Part shown: piece after piece, positions 46,352 to 57,595 of the stretch
How the letters are laid out: every line of letters starts with the position of its first letter
Numbering within the stretch: the stretch's first letter is position 1
Made by a program: the position numbers and the translations under genes
Assembly (NCBI GenBank): GCA_002786025.1
Contig: NHNW01000045.1
Span: forward strand, 248,001-312,000
DNA from: Zasmidium citrigriseum
Taxonomy: Eukaryota; Ascomycota; Dothideomycetes; Mycosphaerellales; Mycosphaerellaceae
Direction: 5' to 3'
DNA length: 64,000 bases
The notes under the pieces: generated by a model
Told to the model about the DNA's origin: nothing
What the model saw: the letters and a program-made list of their open reading frames with translations, nothing else
The model's database searches: none

Positions 46352-47007
46352 TTTGATTTTGATCGATTGGGTTTGGTTAGGTTGGCTGGGTTGCTTGAGT
46401 GTTCTTGTTGTTGTCGCTGTGTTGTGGATTACTAGATGATACCTCTCCCAACGTCCTGACTGTTCCTCTTTATACCCATCCTCCATCACTCTGCTCACCG
46501 CAAACGGCTTCACCGGAACCTCAAACCCTAGCTTCTCTTACCACCGACGGCGTAGCCAAGAACACGCGATTGCCCAAGATAGTCATTTCTCTTCTTCGAT
46601 CTCACTCCGTGTACCCAAAAAGTGTTCGAGAGCAGTTCTTCCAAGAATCCACGGCCTCACACGGCAACTCAAACCATCGGTCTAAGACGTCAGACGCACG
46701 TGGTGAAACACCAACAATAGCGACATACAAGCCAATAGCCTTCTTCCAGATCGAAGTCTATGGTGGACGGAGCTCTTTCTGGTCTGTTGGTAGTTCTCGA
46801 ACAGGAAGGAAGGTGGTCTGAGGTCGATATAAACTTCTGTCGAACCAGGAACCGGGATGTATGGATATAGAAAAGCATCCATGCTGCTGACGTTCGGATG
46901 CTGGGTGGGAGCCAAAGATTTTCAGGAACGGGGCGGTACCGGTAGATCGATGGGAGATCATGCAAGGCGTCTATGCAGTCGGGTTCGGATTTGTCGTCGA
47001 TGTTGTT
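46352..47007. other. Intergenic stretch
   Basis: Promoter of the 131-residue protein and 3' flank of the monooxygenase. No gene seen. Confidence 0.5.
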
Positions 47008-48129
47008 TCAGGCTGCGGAGTGGTCCTGGTATTCATCCCACTCCTTCCCTTTCCAGAACTTCTTCCCGCCCTCAAACGAATGCAGAATCCGCTCTTTCGC
47101 CCGCGCACTCATCCTGCTTTCAAACTCCCCCAAACTCCCTCCCTCAGCAATCGTCTCCACAAGATCAACAGCATTCACCACAGCCGTCGAAGCCCCACTC
47201 CCACCCATGGGACTCATCACATGAGCCGCATCGCCCACAAGCGTAACCATGCCCGTTAGCGCTGACACCTCCAGTTCAATGTCAGGTCGACTCGACAGAA
47301 CGGGAAGACAAGCTGTGGAGGAAGAAGGTGCTGACTTGAACACGAGCTGGAGGATTGGGTGCCAAGTTTCAGGTACTTTGGCGGCTGGATGCGGAGTGCA
47401 GATGCACCAGTAGATGTAATCCTCAAAGGATGGAAGACCTGCTTCGAACGCTACTTTTCGAGCCGAGGGAGTCCAGATCATCGGCTCGATGACGGCTTGG
47501 ATGTTGGACCTGTGGTCTTGCACCATATACCACGACATCGCATCCTCGGACAATCGACTTCGTAATTCCTGAGTCAGTGGTGTACGACCCCATGTTATGT
47601 AGCGTTCGAGGTCGAGGAGTTTTCGGTCCGGTTCGAGTTGTCGACGGACTTTGCTGTGCACGCCGTCCGCGCCGATGAGCAGATAGCCGGTTGCTGTGGT
47701 TCCGTCTGTGAAGTGTGCTAAGATGTGGCCTGCTTTGTGAGTCGTGAAGGAGGTTAAGTCTTTCCGATATTCGATCGAGTCTTCGATGCCGGGAGAGAGT
47801 AGAGATCGAAGCCATGCTCGATCAATTGGTCTAGACTCTTCGTGTTCGACAACGACAGGTGGATCGAAACGGAAGTCTTGAGCATCGACGTAGCGAGGCT
47901 TGTATCGATTGCTTTGAGCTGCTGTCTTGTCGAAGAGATCACGAAGTTCAGGAGATAGCACACTTTTGATTGCAGCTATTGCTTCTGTCGAGAGTCGAAA
48001 TCGATGTCCTTGGGCTGTGACTGAATTCGGTCGCCGCTCGAACAGGCGGAAGGGTATCGATCGGAGGCGAAGACCTTGGGCGATTGTTAGGCCTGCGATT
48101 CCAGCGCCGATTATTAGGATGGGTCGCAT
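47008..48129 (-). CDS. FAD-dependent aromatic-ring monooxygenase family protein
   Basis: Single exon of 373 residues from ATG 48129, which sits directly before the FAD motif. The three hallmarks of the family are present: the Rossmann dinucleotide motif IIGAGIAGLTIAQGL at residues 5-19, the DG motif IGADGVHSKVR and the GD motif LVGDAAHVMSPMGGSGAS. Such enzymes hydroxylate phenolic or polyketide substrates with NAD(P)H; the substrate is unknown. No other pathway genes are next to it. Confidence 0.88.
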   Translation of the reverse strand: MRPILIIGAGIAGLTIAQGLRLRSIPFRLFERRPNSVTAQGHRFRLSTEAIAAIKSVLSPELRDLFDKTAAQSNRYKPRYVDAQDFRFDPPVVVEHEESRPIDRAWLRSLLSPGIEDSIEYRKDLTSFTTHKAGHILAHFTDGTTATGYLLIGADGVHSKVRRQLEPDRKLLDLERYITWGRTPLTQELRSRLSEDAMSWYMVQDHRSNIQAVIEPMIWTPSARKVAFEAGLPSFEDYIYWCICTPHPAAKVPETWHPILQLVFKSAPSSSTACLPVLSSRPDIELEVSALTGMVTLVGDAAHVMSPMGGSGASTAVVNAVDLVETIAEGGSLGEFESRMSARAKERILHSFEGGKKFWKGKEWDEYQDHSAA

Positions 48130-48433
48130 TGTCGATGTTGCCGTGAACACAAGCGCGGAGATGTTGAGGCATGAAGATGGAAGAGCTGAAGTCGAAGTTC
48201 GATGGCATGTCAGCATCATCAGCTTCAAACTGGTCTGGTCTGTTTGGGAAGGATCGAGGGACCCACCTTCTAAACAGCGACAAGTGAGTGCTAATCTACG
48301 CCGCAAGAACATGCAAAAACTTCACCACGGCACAGGTTGAGATGAGTATGGCGACAGTGCTTCTGATCAATCGTTCTGATGGATGTCGAAATGACCCACA
48401 GTCAATGCCCTTCCCACAAGAGACTGCACTCAT
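48130..48433. other. Intergenic stretch
   Basis: Short interval holding the promoter of the monooxygenase and the 3' flank of the GDSL gene; nothing else seen. Confidence 0.4.
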
Positions 48434-49420
48434 CTATTTCGGAGCTGTAATCCACCCCTTATCACTCGCCTCCTGCAAGCCCTGAATCCAGAAGTTCGCC
48501 ATCATATTGTATCCTATCACGACGAAGTCAGTGAGCCACTTCCCAATACCCTCCATCACGAATTCACGACTCACCAGTGTCATTAGGATGCAACCCATCC
48601 GCCAAATCCACTCCATTCACCCCTATCCCACTCATATCCACCATACCAACCTTACTTCCCTTCCCACTCCTCTCACTCACAATCCCCGGAACAGCATCAT
48701 TAAACACCGGAATCCTCTCCTTCGTTCCCGCATTCCCACTCTGAATAATCTTCGCCACAATAACAGTCGTCTCCGGCACCGCAGCGAGCAACTCATCGAT
48801 AAGATCCCCGAGACGTTCAGGCGCGGAATCGTAGGGCTGACGAGGCGGGTCGAGGTTCATGTCGTTGGTGCCGGCGTGTAGCAGGATGACGTTTGGGAGT
48901 TGGGAGAGGGTGGGTTTGGTGCCGTTGGCGATTTCGCTGATGGTCCAGCCGACGAAGCCGTCGTTGGCGTTGTTGGTCATGTTGCCGGAGTTTTGGGAGC
49001 CGATCTGAGGAAGGATGTGTTAGTGATGGATTATGGTTGTGTGGACGTGGATTGGGAGACGTACGTAGGTTACTTCACTTCCGCCCGCAGTCAAGTCGTT
49101 CAAGACATCTAGGCGGTAGCCATTACCGTCGCTGTTCCATGTGAGCAATATTATATGGCGATTGGCATATTCGTCTTACGAGCTCTGAAAGCCCCAAGTA
49201 ATAGAGTCGCCCAATGGCAGGATTCTCAGGGGAATGCCCGGGGCAATGGCGTTTCCGCTGCGTGTAAGTCTGCCATGATTGATGGCTCGACCAGACGCTT
49301 CTCCAGTGTCAGCGACGGTTCAATTCTCAATTGCTCATATGTAAGATTACCGGTGCTTAGATGACAGATACCAAAGCAAAGAGCAAGACGCCAGATGTTG
49401 GCTGCGAAGAGATCGAGCAT
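48434..49420 (-). CDS. Secreted GDSL/SGNH esterase, five exons
   Basis: Exons 49420-49351, 49297-49180, 49131-49065, 49004-48575 and 48513-48434 give 254 residues. The N-terminus (IWRLALCFGICHLST) looks like a signal peptide. SGNH blocks are intact: I, PLGDSITWG with the nucleophile Ser; III, GTNDMN; V, DGLHPND with the catalytic Asp and His. Block II Gly is probably in NDGFVGW. The fold fits carbohydrate-ester or lipid hydrolases (fungal acetylxylan or similar esterases). Intron 1 placement is the least certain join; a GTATCT donor seven codons earlier is an alternative. Confidence 0.82.
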
Positions 49421-50435
49421 GGCCGCCGAGTGAAGCTCTTCCTGTCTGCTGAAAATGAATGGAGAGTGGAATATACTCTTACCATGGGCTGATCATCCAG
49501 CTCTCTTATACCTATGCCAATGGAATGCGGTGCCAGTCACAGTTCCGCTGGAGCAACGCTATAGGCACCGAATCTGCCACAGTAGCATGCTACGCTGCAG
49601 GTTTCGACATCGAATACCGCATGGAGCCGCAGCGGTAGCAGAAATGTACAAACCGGTCGCCGAAGATGTCCATGATAGGATCTTGCTGCGGTCTCTTCAT
49701 CCGCATGCCCGGTGTAATGGATGCCCACATGCCGATGATCCTTCAGAGCTCCAGGTGGACTGCATACTCGTGAGATTCCCGAAAGCTCTTGCAGTCTTGT
49801 GTAGTTCTTCTTCTTCGAGTCTAAGGGCGATACGCCTGAGTTGTCGGCCAGGTCAAGCAAATGCCTGACCAACTTTCGAATGTCGACTGACAACTGAGGC
49901 CTTCAATAGCTGCAGATTGATGATCGAAGTTGAGCATTTTGCTGAAAGCTTGAACGATATCGCCATCTGCTGTGGCAAGTTGAAACGTCGATGAGACGTT
50001 CGCAAGAGGCCGCTCATTGCCTTTCGGTATCCTGCACTCGCAGGGTTGCAGTATGAAGCTGAAGTCGAACGCGACAACGCGAGTGGCCTCGGGATCCAGC
50101 CGACGTCATACATTCACTCACCAGCCGCACAAGCTTGGCTGACGTCGAATGCTCCAACTTTGGAACTCCAGAGGTCACACACACCATTCAGCCCTGCCAA
50201 GCATAGCAACCTCGTTCTTGGCCGTCGCATTAATGGAATGCCACTGCCACACGAAGGATGCGTGACCCAGTTGCTGTGCCCGCAAGCCTCAGGCATTCCG
50301 CGGGCTAAGAAGTAGTACAAAACTACAAATCCATCCTGCAGATGACCGTTAACTTTAGCTTTTGAGATATAATTTGACGGGACGCACCTGTCTGTTCGCC
50401 GTCCCGTGTAACAACAATTCGCAAAACTTCCAACA
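49421..50435. other. Divergent intergenic stretch, 1 kb
   Basis: Between the GDSL esterase gene and the GPI-type protein gene. No gene supported. Confidence 0.5.
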
Positions 50436-51137
50436 ATGGCATCCGCATTTCTGCTCTCCGGACTTCTGCTTCTCGGCTCCGCGACAGCTCAGTCAACAAC
50501 GAACAACGACACATACACATACCTGGACGTAACCTTCTCCACCCCAGGCGCGCGCGACTGCGGCCAAGGCACAACGGGCGAAGGCAACGCCGTAACATTC
50601 ACCGTCACCAACCCATCGACCGGGACCATTCCGACTTGCTTCAACCTCAACTCGACCTTCACACGACCCAACGTCACCTACTCAACCCAAGGCTATGCAT
50701 GCCAATACGACCAGCCGTGCGGAGTGAACTACACCATCTCCGGTGCGGAGCACTTCAACAACGCGGCCAACTACTCCCAGGTTTGGTACAAGCAGAACTC
50801 GTATCCGGTGCAGAGCACAGACGACGATGAGGATGAGGAGAATCGAGTCGGAAGGCTGAGGTTCATCACGTACCCTGGCCTAGACTGTTCGCAGATTGCT
50901 GGAGAGGACGGCGAGTTGGATGCGTATTACACCTGGAATTGCAATGAACAGGATGGCGTCTGCGGAACTGTGCCGTATGATGTGAGAAGTTTCTCGATTC
51001 TGTCGATTGATGAGGACGACCAGGGCGATGGGGACTGTGTGGTGGATGTTGAGTACAGCGCTGCGGTGAGGCCAGGTGTTGCCGGTAGTTGGATTGCTTT
51101 GGCCATGGCTTTCACATGTATTGCGTTTGTTGTGTAG
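50436..51137 (+). CDS. Secreted, probably GPI-anchored Cys-containing protein
   Basis: Single exon of 233 residues. Signal peptide: SAFLLSGLLLLGSATAQ. The ectodomain has eight cysteines (DCGQG, PTCFN, YACQYDQPCG, LDCSQI, WNCNEQDGVCG, GDCVV among them), several N-glycosylation sites and an acidic patch (DDDEDEEN). The C-terminal tail WIALAMAFTCIAFVV is hydrophobic with no basic residues after it, which fits a GPI signal. Family not recognised; cell-surface location is inferred. Confidence 0.78.
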   Translation: MASAFLLSGLLLLGSATAQSTTNNDTYTYLDVTFSTPGARDCGQGTTGEGNAVTFTVTNPSTGTIPTCFNLNSTFTRPNVTYSTQGYACQYDQPCGVNYTISGAEHFNNAANYSQVWYKQNSYPVQSTDDDEDEENRVGRLRFITYPGLDCSQIAGEDGELDAYYTWNCNEQDGVCGTVPYDVRSFSILSIDEDDQGDGDCVVDVEYSAAVRPGVAGSWIALAMAFTCIAFVV

Positions 51138-51506
51138 TCAGGACTGTACGATACCATGTTTCAATGTTCCATGAAAGAGACTCCATGATGTTCGCGAGTG
51201 GGTCGTTGATGGCTGTGCGGAAGATGGGGAATGTGCCAACACCTGCCTTGCACCACATTGAAGAGTCGCCTTCATACCCGTCAAGTCGACCTGATGATAT
51301 TGCTGCCGCACGAATGTGAATGTCATGTGAAAGAAGAAGAGTTGGGTGAAGGAAAGAAACAGGGGCTTCCTTCCCAGCTGCAATCAAACACCCCACCTTC
51401 CCCGCCACCAAAATTCGCGAGACATCAACCAGGATGCAAAAGTAGCGCCGAAAAACTTAGACGTCTCCGCAAGCACCACCATCAAGGTCAACATGCTCAG
51501 CCCATC
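51138..51506. other. Promoter interval of the SET/MYND gene
   Basis: About 370 bases between same-strand genes. No separate gene or clear core promoter element seen. Confidence 0.4.
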
Positions 51507-53349
51507 ATGGAAGTAGAAAGGAAGAAGTCCGGCATTGCAGGAGCCGGCCGAGGCCTCTTCGCCAAAAAGGACTTCCAGCCTGGCGATGTTGTGCTCACGC
51601 TGGATCGTCCATAGTACGGACCTCACCATATTCTACACACAGCGAATTTACATGTACTGACGATATGCAGTGTCGCCGAACTCGATATCGACCGCATGCA
51701 AGACACTTGCGCATGGTGTTTCCAGCGCGGTGCGGCAGACGACTATGAGCGAGCTCGACGAGCAGCTCTGGGCTTCTTCACCGGCGGCGGCGTCGAAGTG
51801 AAAGCCTGCACAGGCTGCAAGCGAGTTCGCTATTGCTCCAAGACCTGCCAGAGCAAAGCCTGGAAACGAGAGCACAAGCATGAATGCAAAGTGCTGTCGC
51901 CAGCAGAACGGCCTGATCTTCCCCATGGCGTGCGAGCAGTCATCAAACTACTTGGACGACTGAAGAGCGACCCCGAGGGCAAAGATGAACTTTTGCTCGA
52001 CATCTTACAATCCACACCTGCTGGTGGTGACAGTAAAGCTCTCGAGCAGATCAAGAAAGATAACCCGCAACGCTTCGAGGATTTCAGCATGCTGGCCTAT
52101 GGAGCTTGGAAGTACTCTGGCGAGCCCAACATCGGAGATATGGACTCTGAGATGATTGCCAAAGCCTTCTTCTACAACGTAAGTCTGTAGTTCACTCTCC
52201 TGCCAGAAGCATTTGCTGACGGCTTCATGGTAGGTCATGTGCAATACGATCCAGCTGAGCAACCCTCTTGACGACACGTCTCTCGGCATTGGCTTTGATC
52301 CGGTGCTGTGCAGCGCTAATCACTCTTGTGATCCGAATTCTGTTGTTATGTTCAATCAGCCAAAGCTTGTTTTGCGAGCGATCAAGCCGATCAAGAAGGG
52401 CGAGGAGATCTTCATGAAATATGTGGATGTGACCAACCCGGTGAGTCTTCGAATTCAGTCTTCTTTCATGGCGGTCCTCTCAGCAGACACAATTCTGCAC
52501 ATTTCCAGTACTAACTTTCCACTGCAGTTCAGCGTCCGTCAAGCAGAACTCAAGGACTCCTACTTCTTCCGCTGCCAGTGCTCAAAGTGCAAGAAAGGTG
52601 CCACATTCCCAGAAGATAAGTTCTTGAAAGCTCCAGAGGAACTGCCGCGAGACTTCGTCGAGATCGCAGACGAATTACGGAAGCGGCACCAAAGCCAACT
52701 CCCAACGTTCTTCATCCCAGCCAACGACGAGCAATCACAACTCCGGATGGCCGCAATCCAAGCAGAAGTCTTCTCCGTCTCCGGCACCACCTTCGACGTC
52801 AACAAATCGAACGACACCGCCAGTCAAGAAGAAGTGATCGACGCCTTGAAGCTGTGCCTCAACAGCGGCATGTGGAGCTACACCCGCCAACCAGTCCCTC
52901 ACCTCCTCCGCCAACTCCTGATAATGTACCTCTCCCAAGGCCGCAACTACCAAGCCTGGCGAATCGGTGCTCTCCGGCACTTCCTCATCGCCCCAACTCT
53001 CTACCCAACACCCTTCTACCCCGACCGCGTGATCGATTGCTGGATGATGTCGACCGTCACGAACAGCCTCTGCAACCCGAACAACCCCTCCCACGCCGAA
53101 ATCTTCGACGCCTGCATGAAATCCGGCTTCGACCTCCGCATCGTCTACTTCGGCTTCCTGATCGAAACCCGCGAACAAGTCGAGCGCAGCTTCGGTCGCG
53201 AATCACCTTTCGGCCGCGTCGTTGAGAATGTCTACCAAAAGACGCTGAAGAATACGGATATCAGCTTGTCGGAGATTAAGGAGAAAGTCAAAGAGACATG
53301 GCCCAAAGTCGAAGCCGTGGCGAAGAATGTCGATGTGCTGAAGTTGTAG
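51507..53349 (+). CDS. SET and MYND domain protein (SMYD-like)
   Basis: Exons 51507-51613, 51671-52178, 52234-52440 and 52528-53349 give 547 residues. The SET domain is split by a MYND zinc finger as in SMYD lysine methyltransferases: GIAGAGRGLFAKKDFQPGD (start of SET), then CAWC to KHEC (MYND, with CTGCKRVRYCSKTCQ), then CSANHSCDPNSV and EEIFMKYVD (the cofactor and catalytic core), and the post-SET cysteines FRCQCSKC. The C-terminal half is helical, TPR-like. The third intron is 87 bases with no stop, so its retention would insert 29 residues in frame. Substrate protein unknown. Confidence 0.92.
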
Positions 53350-53394
53350 GTACCTCGTACCATCCTTCATGGTCACAAAATCAACGTTTCTTTT

Positions 53395-53913
53395 TCAGAA
53401 CGGCATCAAAGCAGCCGTACTAGGACACTCCTGCCTCCACCACCTCCACTCCACCCGTCCCAACTTATCCGTCTCTCTCCGCCACGAATAAATCGCAACC
53501 CTTTCCCTCTCCCCCGGTGTCTCCCCATCCTTGACCACAACCGTCTGCCACACCGTCGCATACGTCGGTTTCTCCCCCGGCTCTAGATGAACCGTCGTAT
53601 CCACTATCTCGAACCTGTAATCTGGATACTGCTCGAAGCGTTCTTGGAAAAAGGCTATTGTTTCGGCGGCTGTCATGTCTGTTGTTTCGCCGGAGGGGTG
53701 TGTGTAGCGGTGCACGAAGTCGGGGGTTGCGTGCAGGTCCCATGGGGTGGAGATTGTGCGGTTGTTTAGGTGGTGGCAGAAGGAGATTGAGCGTTGTTTT
53801 AGGAGGTCGCCGAGTTTGGTTAGGGAGGTGTTGGGTGAGGTTATTGGGGCGAGGGGGCGCATTTTGGGTGGGTTGTGGTGAGGTAGTGGGTCTTGTTGGT
53901 GCATGTCGAGCAT
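53395..53913 (-). CDS. NTF2/SnoaL-like fold protein
   Basis: Single exon of 172 residues. Features of a SnoaL-like alpha+beta barrel: an N-terminal helix (TKLGDLLKQRSISFCHHLNN), then DLHATPDFVHRYTHPSGE, a helix (TAAETIAFFQERFEQYP), and strands DYRFEIVDTTVHLE, YATVWQTVVVKDG and RVAIYSWRRE. Such proteins are small ligand-binding or cyclase-like proteins; no active site can be named. It is tail to tail with the SET/MYND gene, 45 bases apart. Confidence 0.65.
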   Translation of the reverse strand: MLDMHQQDPLPHHNPPKMRPLAPITSPNTSLTKLGDLLKQRSISFCHHLNNRTISTPWDLHATPDFVHRYTHPSGETTDMTAAETIAFFQERFEQYPDYRFEIVDTTVHLEPGEKPTYATVWQTVVVKDGETPGERERVAIYSWRRETDKLGRVEWRWWRQECPSTAALMPF

Positions 53914-54919
53914 GGTGTTGGCGTCTGCTGATGGGGATGGTAGTGAGGAATTGTTATCGATCGCGAAAGCTTTAGTTACGAGATCAACGCCAATACTTCA
54001 CGGCCTTCTTGAGCTTTGATGAGGTTACATTAACATGTTCACGAGAGAAAAGAGCATCAGCAAGTGAGGCTGATGATGTCGAGTTTCAGCAGGATTCCAA
54101 GGAAGCTTTCTTGACGATCATGATCAGGTAAGCATGAAAGTTGAAATCAGTGGGAAGAACTTAAAGTCTTTCAAGTCACATTCTGCCTAACGTAGGAAGT
54201 GAGTCGGTGAAGAGAGACGGCATTGTATTTTCTTTGTCGGGACATGGGGTCGACCTGAAGTTGGGCAGGTACGAATTTCTCGCTTTCATTGGTTAGCTTC
54301 AAGCGGACGCTAGCAAAATGTCAAAAACAAAGGACGTTTTTGTTCGCGATGGTCGCCATTCTTTGTTCCTGAACAACAACCTCGACCTTTTCAGCACGAC
54401 AGAGCCATACTATCACGCCACGCCAAAGGCATGTACCGCACAGTCGCTCAAGAGAACTACTCTGTGGCCGGCCGGTCTGGCAGATGTTCCTGCCCATCAT
54501 GGAGACGGTTTACTCCTTCCTTGCCGGCTACAGATTGGATCTCTTCAACTCCCAAAGGTCACAGAACTCCGAGAGAACGCAGACCTGGGGCACGATCTGA
54601 TCACAGAGATAGCACTTCAATACCCCAAAGACCATACCACGCAAGAAGATGATTGGTGGATGTTCTCTACGCAACAATCCTCGAGACACCCAACCGCGGC
54701 TAAATGGGCGACGACTCCGCACGATTTATATGAGCTTCCACGTCCTCAACTGCACGCACGCTCAATGCTCAAAGGAAGCATCTCGCCTTCTAATACCGCG
54801 AGCGGCGGCCAAACGGCCATTCTGACTTTGGTAGGTCAATCAAGCATATAGAGCCCTTCACTCCACATTCTTGGCTCCCTTCCACAGATAAGCCAAACGA
54901 ACGCCCCAGGCTTGTCACG
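53914..54919. other. Divergent promoter region, 1 kb
   Basis: Between the NTF2-like gene and the pectin methylesterase. A 177-codon frame inside it (54318-54851) is not accepted as a gene. Confidence 0.4.
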
Positions 54920-56143
54920 ATGCTTCCCAAGCTCTTCCTCTTGTCCATCCTAGTACATTTGATCTGGGCATCGACGTCGTCCTTCAATCGCGCGACTTGT
55001 CAATTCCCAACTCGCCTTCCCCTCCAAGGATGTCCACGAAACACCCTCCTAGTCAAACCAGGCTCAAGCATCCAAGCCACAGTCGAAAGCATCCCCAACA
55101 ATCACGAACAATACACGATCCTCATCCTCCCTGGAAACTACACCGAGCAAGTAAACATCACTCGCCCAGGCCCTCTGACTCTCCTCGGCCAAACACGCCA
55201 TCCCAACGACGCCAGTCGCAACACAGTCAACATAATCTGGCGCAACGCAACCGGCACCCCCTCCACAGGAACCTACGACAACGCCTACACTTCCACCCTC
55301 ACAGTCGCCCCAACCCTCAACGCCAGCCTGACAGGTTCCGGTCCTACAGGCAACACCGTGCCACCAAACACCCCCTTCGGCAACATAAACTTCCGCGTCT
55401 ACAACCTCAACATCATCAATGACTACGCTCCCTACTCCGCAGGTCCCGCTCTCGCGCTGAGTGTCAGCTATGCCAATGCATCCTTCTACTACTCCCAATT
55501 CCTGTCTTACCAGGACACGGTGTACATCGGCAAACTCGGCAATACATACATCTCCCACTCCACAATCGCGGGGCAGACGGATTTCCTATACGGGTTCGGA
55601 ACACTCTACATAACCCATTCTCTCCTTTCCCTGCGTTCCTGTGGTGGCGGGATAACGGCTTGGAAAGGAACGAACACTACTTTTCCAAACAAATACGGCG
55701 TGTACATCCACGACAGTACCGTTCAAGCCGCCAACGCCTCCATCGCGGAAGAGATAAAGGGGAAGTGTGCCCTCGGTCGGCCGTGGAACTCCCTCATGCG
55801 CAGCGTCTTCGCGAACACCTGCCTTGATGAGAGTATTCTTCCCGCGGGATACATAGACTGGAGCACGACGGAGCCAAGAGTCGATGAGCGTACGTCCTCG
55901 CACTCCTTTTGGTCAAAAGATTGGAACGCTTGCTAATCGCATGACATGACAGACACCTTCATGGCCGAATACCATGACTACGGCGCGGGCTACAACAGGA
56001 CTGCTCGACAAGCCAGCAATGTCACGATCGAGTTGACGAGACAGCAGTACGAACCATACTCAAGCCCAGACAAAGTATTCCAATTCCCATTCACGGGAAA
56101 TTTCGGAAACACGGCTTGGATAGACAGACGTCCTGAAGCCTGA
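54920..56143 (+). CDS. Secreted pectin methylesterase (CE8)
   Basis: Exons 54920-55889 and 55953-56143 give 386 residues; the 63-base intron has a GTACGT donor. Signal peptide: LFLLSILVHLIWAS. The right-handed beta-helix shows the CE8 catalytic blocks: QFLSYQDTVYIG (first Asp), GQTDFLYGFGTLYI (nucleophile Asp) and CALGRPWNS (substrate Arg). The enzyme removes methyl groups from pectin, which loosens plant cell walls and prepares them for pectate lyases. Many N-glycosylation sites fit secretion. No other pectin gene is nearby. Confidence 0.93.
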
Positions 56144-56950
56144 CATGCATGTATGAACAACAACCGCCGATAAACCATCCTATCGATTGCTTCCGATGGG
56201 GGTATAAGTCTAACTAGCTACATACATACACATCTTCTAACGCCGGGGATAAGTATGCCATCAATCCTATCCTATCATTCACATCATCCGATGGGGGTAT
56301 ACTGCAGATAAGCAAAAAACTCAGTTGTACAGCAAGCAACAAGAAACCTTCTTCTCCATCCACAACAGCTTCCTTCCATATCGCTATCACATGCGGTGCT
56401 GGACGATGATCAAACCTCCTCCTGGTATCTTCCCCGGAATCGAACGCGGTGCCATGGAACCGTTGCATGCACACGCAGTGCATGTGGCCGCGGTCTGTCC
56501 ATACAGACCCGGGGTGACGTTGTCCGGAAGGGAGATTCCAACAGCCAAGGCCTCACCGAGACGACTTGGCGCAGCAATGCCCAGCTTCCGCTATTTCGCT
56601 CGGCGTTGCGTGCACGCCACGCGAGCTTTCTTGGGCCTCGTGGTCAGAAGTCTCATGCCTCCTGGCTTTGTCGATTCATCGCAAATTCGCTGGATCGTTG
56701 AATGCCGTTTCGCCCTTGACGTCGTGAATGTAGGCTCCCGTCCGTGACATCGATTCGTTGTATGAAGTCGAAGTCGACGATTCCAGCCCCGAAAAACGCC
56801 ACGAGGAATGGACCGGCTTCCTTCGCCAAGGGAATCCTTCGGGCGCAGATCTGCATCTCGCGCTGATCAATGTTGGTTTCGCAGCCATGTGACAGATGGG
56901 CCATCCCATCAATTTCGTTTCGTAGTCGAAGTGGTGGCGGCGGATGGTGA
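56144..56950. other. Convergent intergenic stretch
   Basis: Between the stops of the pectin methylesterase and the Cys-motif protein. A repeated ATGGGGGTATA appears at 56197 and 56291; otherwise nothing seen. Confidence 0.4.
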
Positions 56951-57595
56951 TCAGGCAATCTTAAACAGATTCGAGTTGCTGAGGTTGAACTTGCCCGACA
57001 TGCGTTTCCAGCCGCGCGAGAAGGATTCTCGTCGTTTGACGAAGCGTGCGGTGGAATAGGATGATTTGGAGGACGATTCCTGGGAACTGCTCTCGATCCT
57101 GGCGATGGCGGTTGCGTAGGTTGGGTAGTTCTTTCGAGCGGAGGGTAGGACTTCGTGGGGATCGGACGAGATGTAGATGTTGATTCGGTCGTTCATGTCC
57201 TTTGCGCGTTGCGAGCGGTCAAGTTCGATGCTGCAGCCGCTGGACTGTCGGGATAGAGGACTCATGAATGGGAGACCGATGGCGTTGTTGATAGTACCGC
57301 AACTGCCCCTGCGGTTGGCGTTGGCGATGGCAGGAGTCATGCCCATTTCCGAGATAGTTGGTGAAGATGCGACGGAGCTGGCAGAAGAGCAACTCCCAAA
57401 CAGTCTGTGAGTCGACTGGTGATGGTTGCCGGCGCCGTCGCAGAAAGGACAACTTTCGAGCCTTTTCTCCCAGCCTTGAAGCTTCAGTTTCTCGGGACAG
57501 TTGGCCAGATTGTTGCCGGGATCGCAAGGGCGGACGAGTTCGTACCAGCGGTGGGAGCACGGGGCGGTGGTTACATGGAGGCCGGCGAGGCACAT
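56951..57595 (-). CDS. Hypothetical Cys-motif protein, 214 residues
   Basis: Single exon from ATG 57595. The N-terminal 55 residues carry a cysteine pattern, APCSHRWYELVRPC, ANCPEKL and ESCPFC, of the type found at the start of many uncharacterised ascomycete proteins, possibly a small metal-binding fold. The rest is Ser-rich and basic (RQSSGCSIE, SSSQESSSKSSYSTARFVKRRESFSRGWKRM) and likely disordered with phosphorylation sites. No signal peptide or membrane segment. Function unknown. Confidence 0.62.
   Translation of the reverse strand: MCLAGLHVTTAPCSHRWYELVRPCDPGNNLANCPEKLKLQGWEKRLESCPFCDGAGNHHQSTHRLFGSCSSASSVASSPTISEMGMTPAIANANRRGSCGTINNAIGLPFMSPLSRQSSGCSIELDRSQRAKDMNDRINIYISSDPHEVLPSARKNYPTYATAIARIESSSQESSSKSSYSTARFVKRRESFSRGWKRMSGKFNLSNSNLFKIA

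Noticed and set aside
46399..46821. 140-codon frame on the plus strand
   Set aside because: No ATG start and it lies over the promoter of the 131-residue secreted protein; no domain seen.
54318..54851. 177-codon frame with ATG on the plus strand
   Set aside because: No domain or signal peptide, and its stop lies 68 bases before the pectin methylesterase ATG, leaving no room for that gene's promoter.
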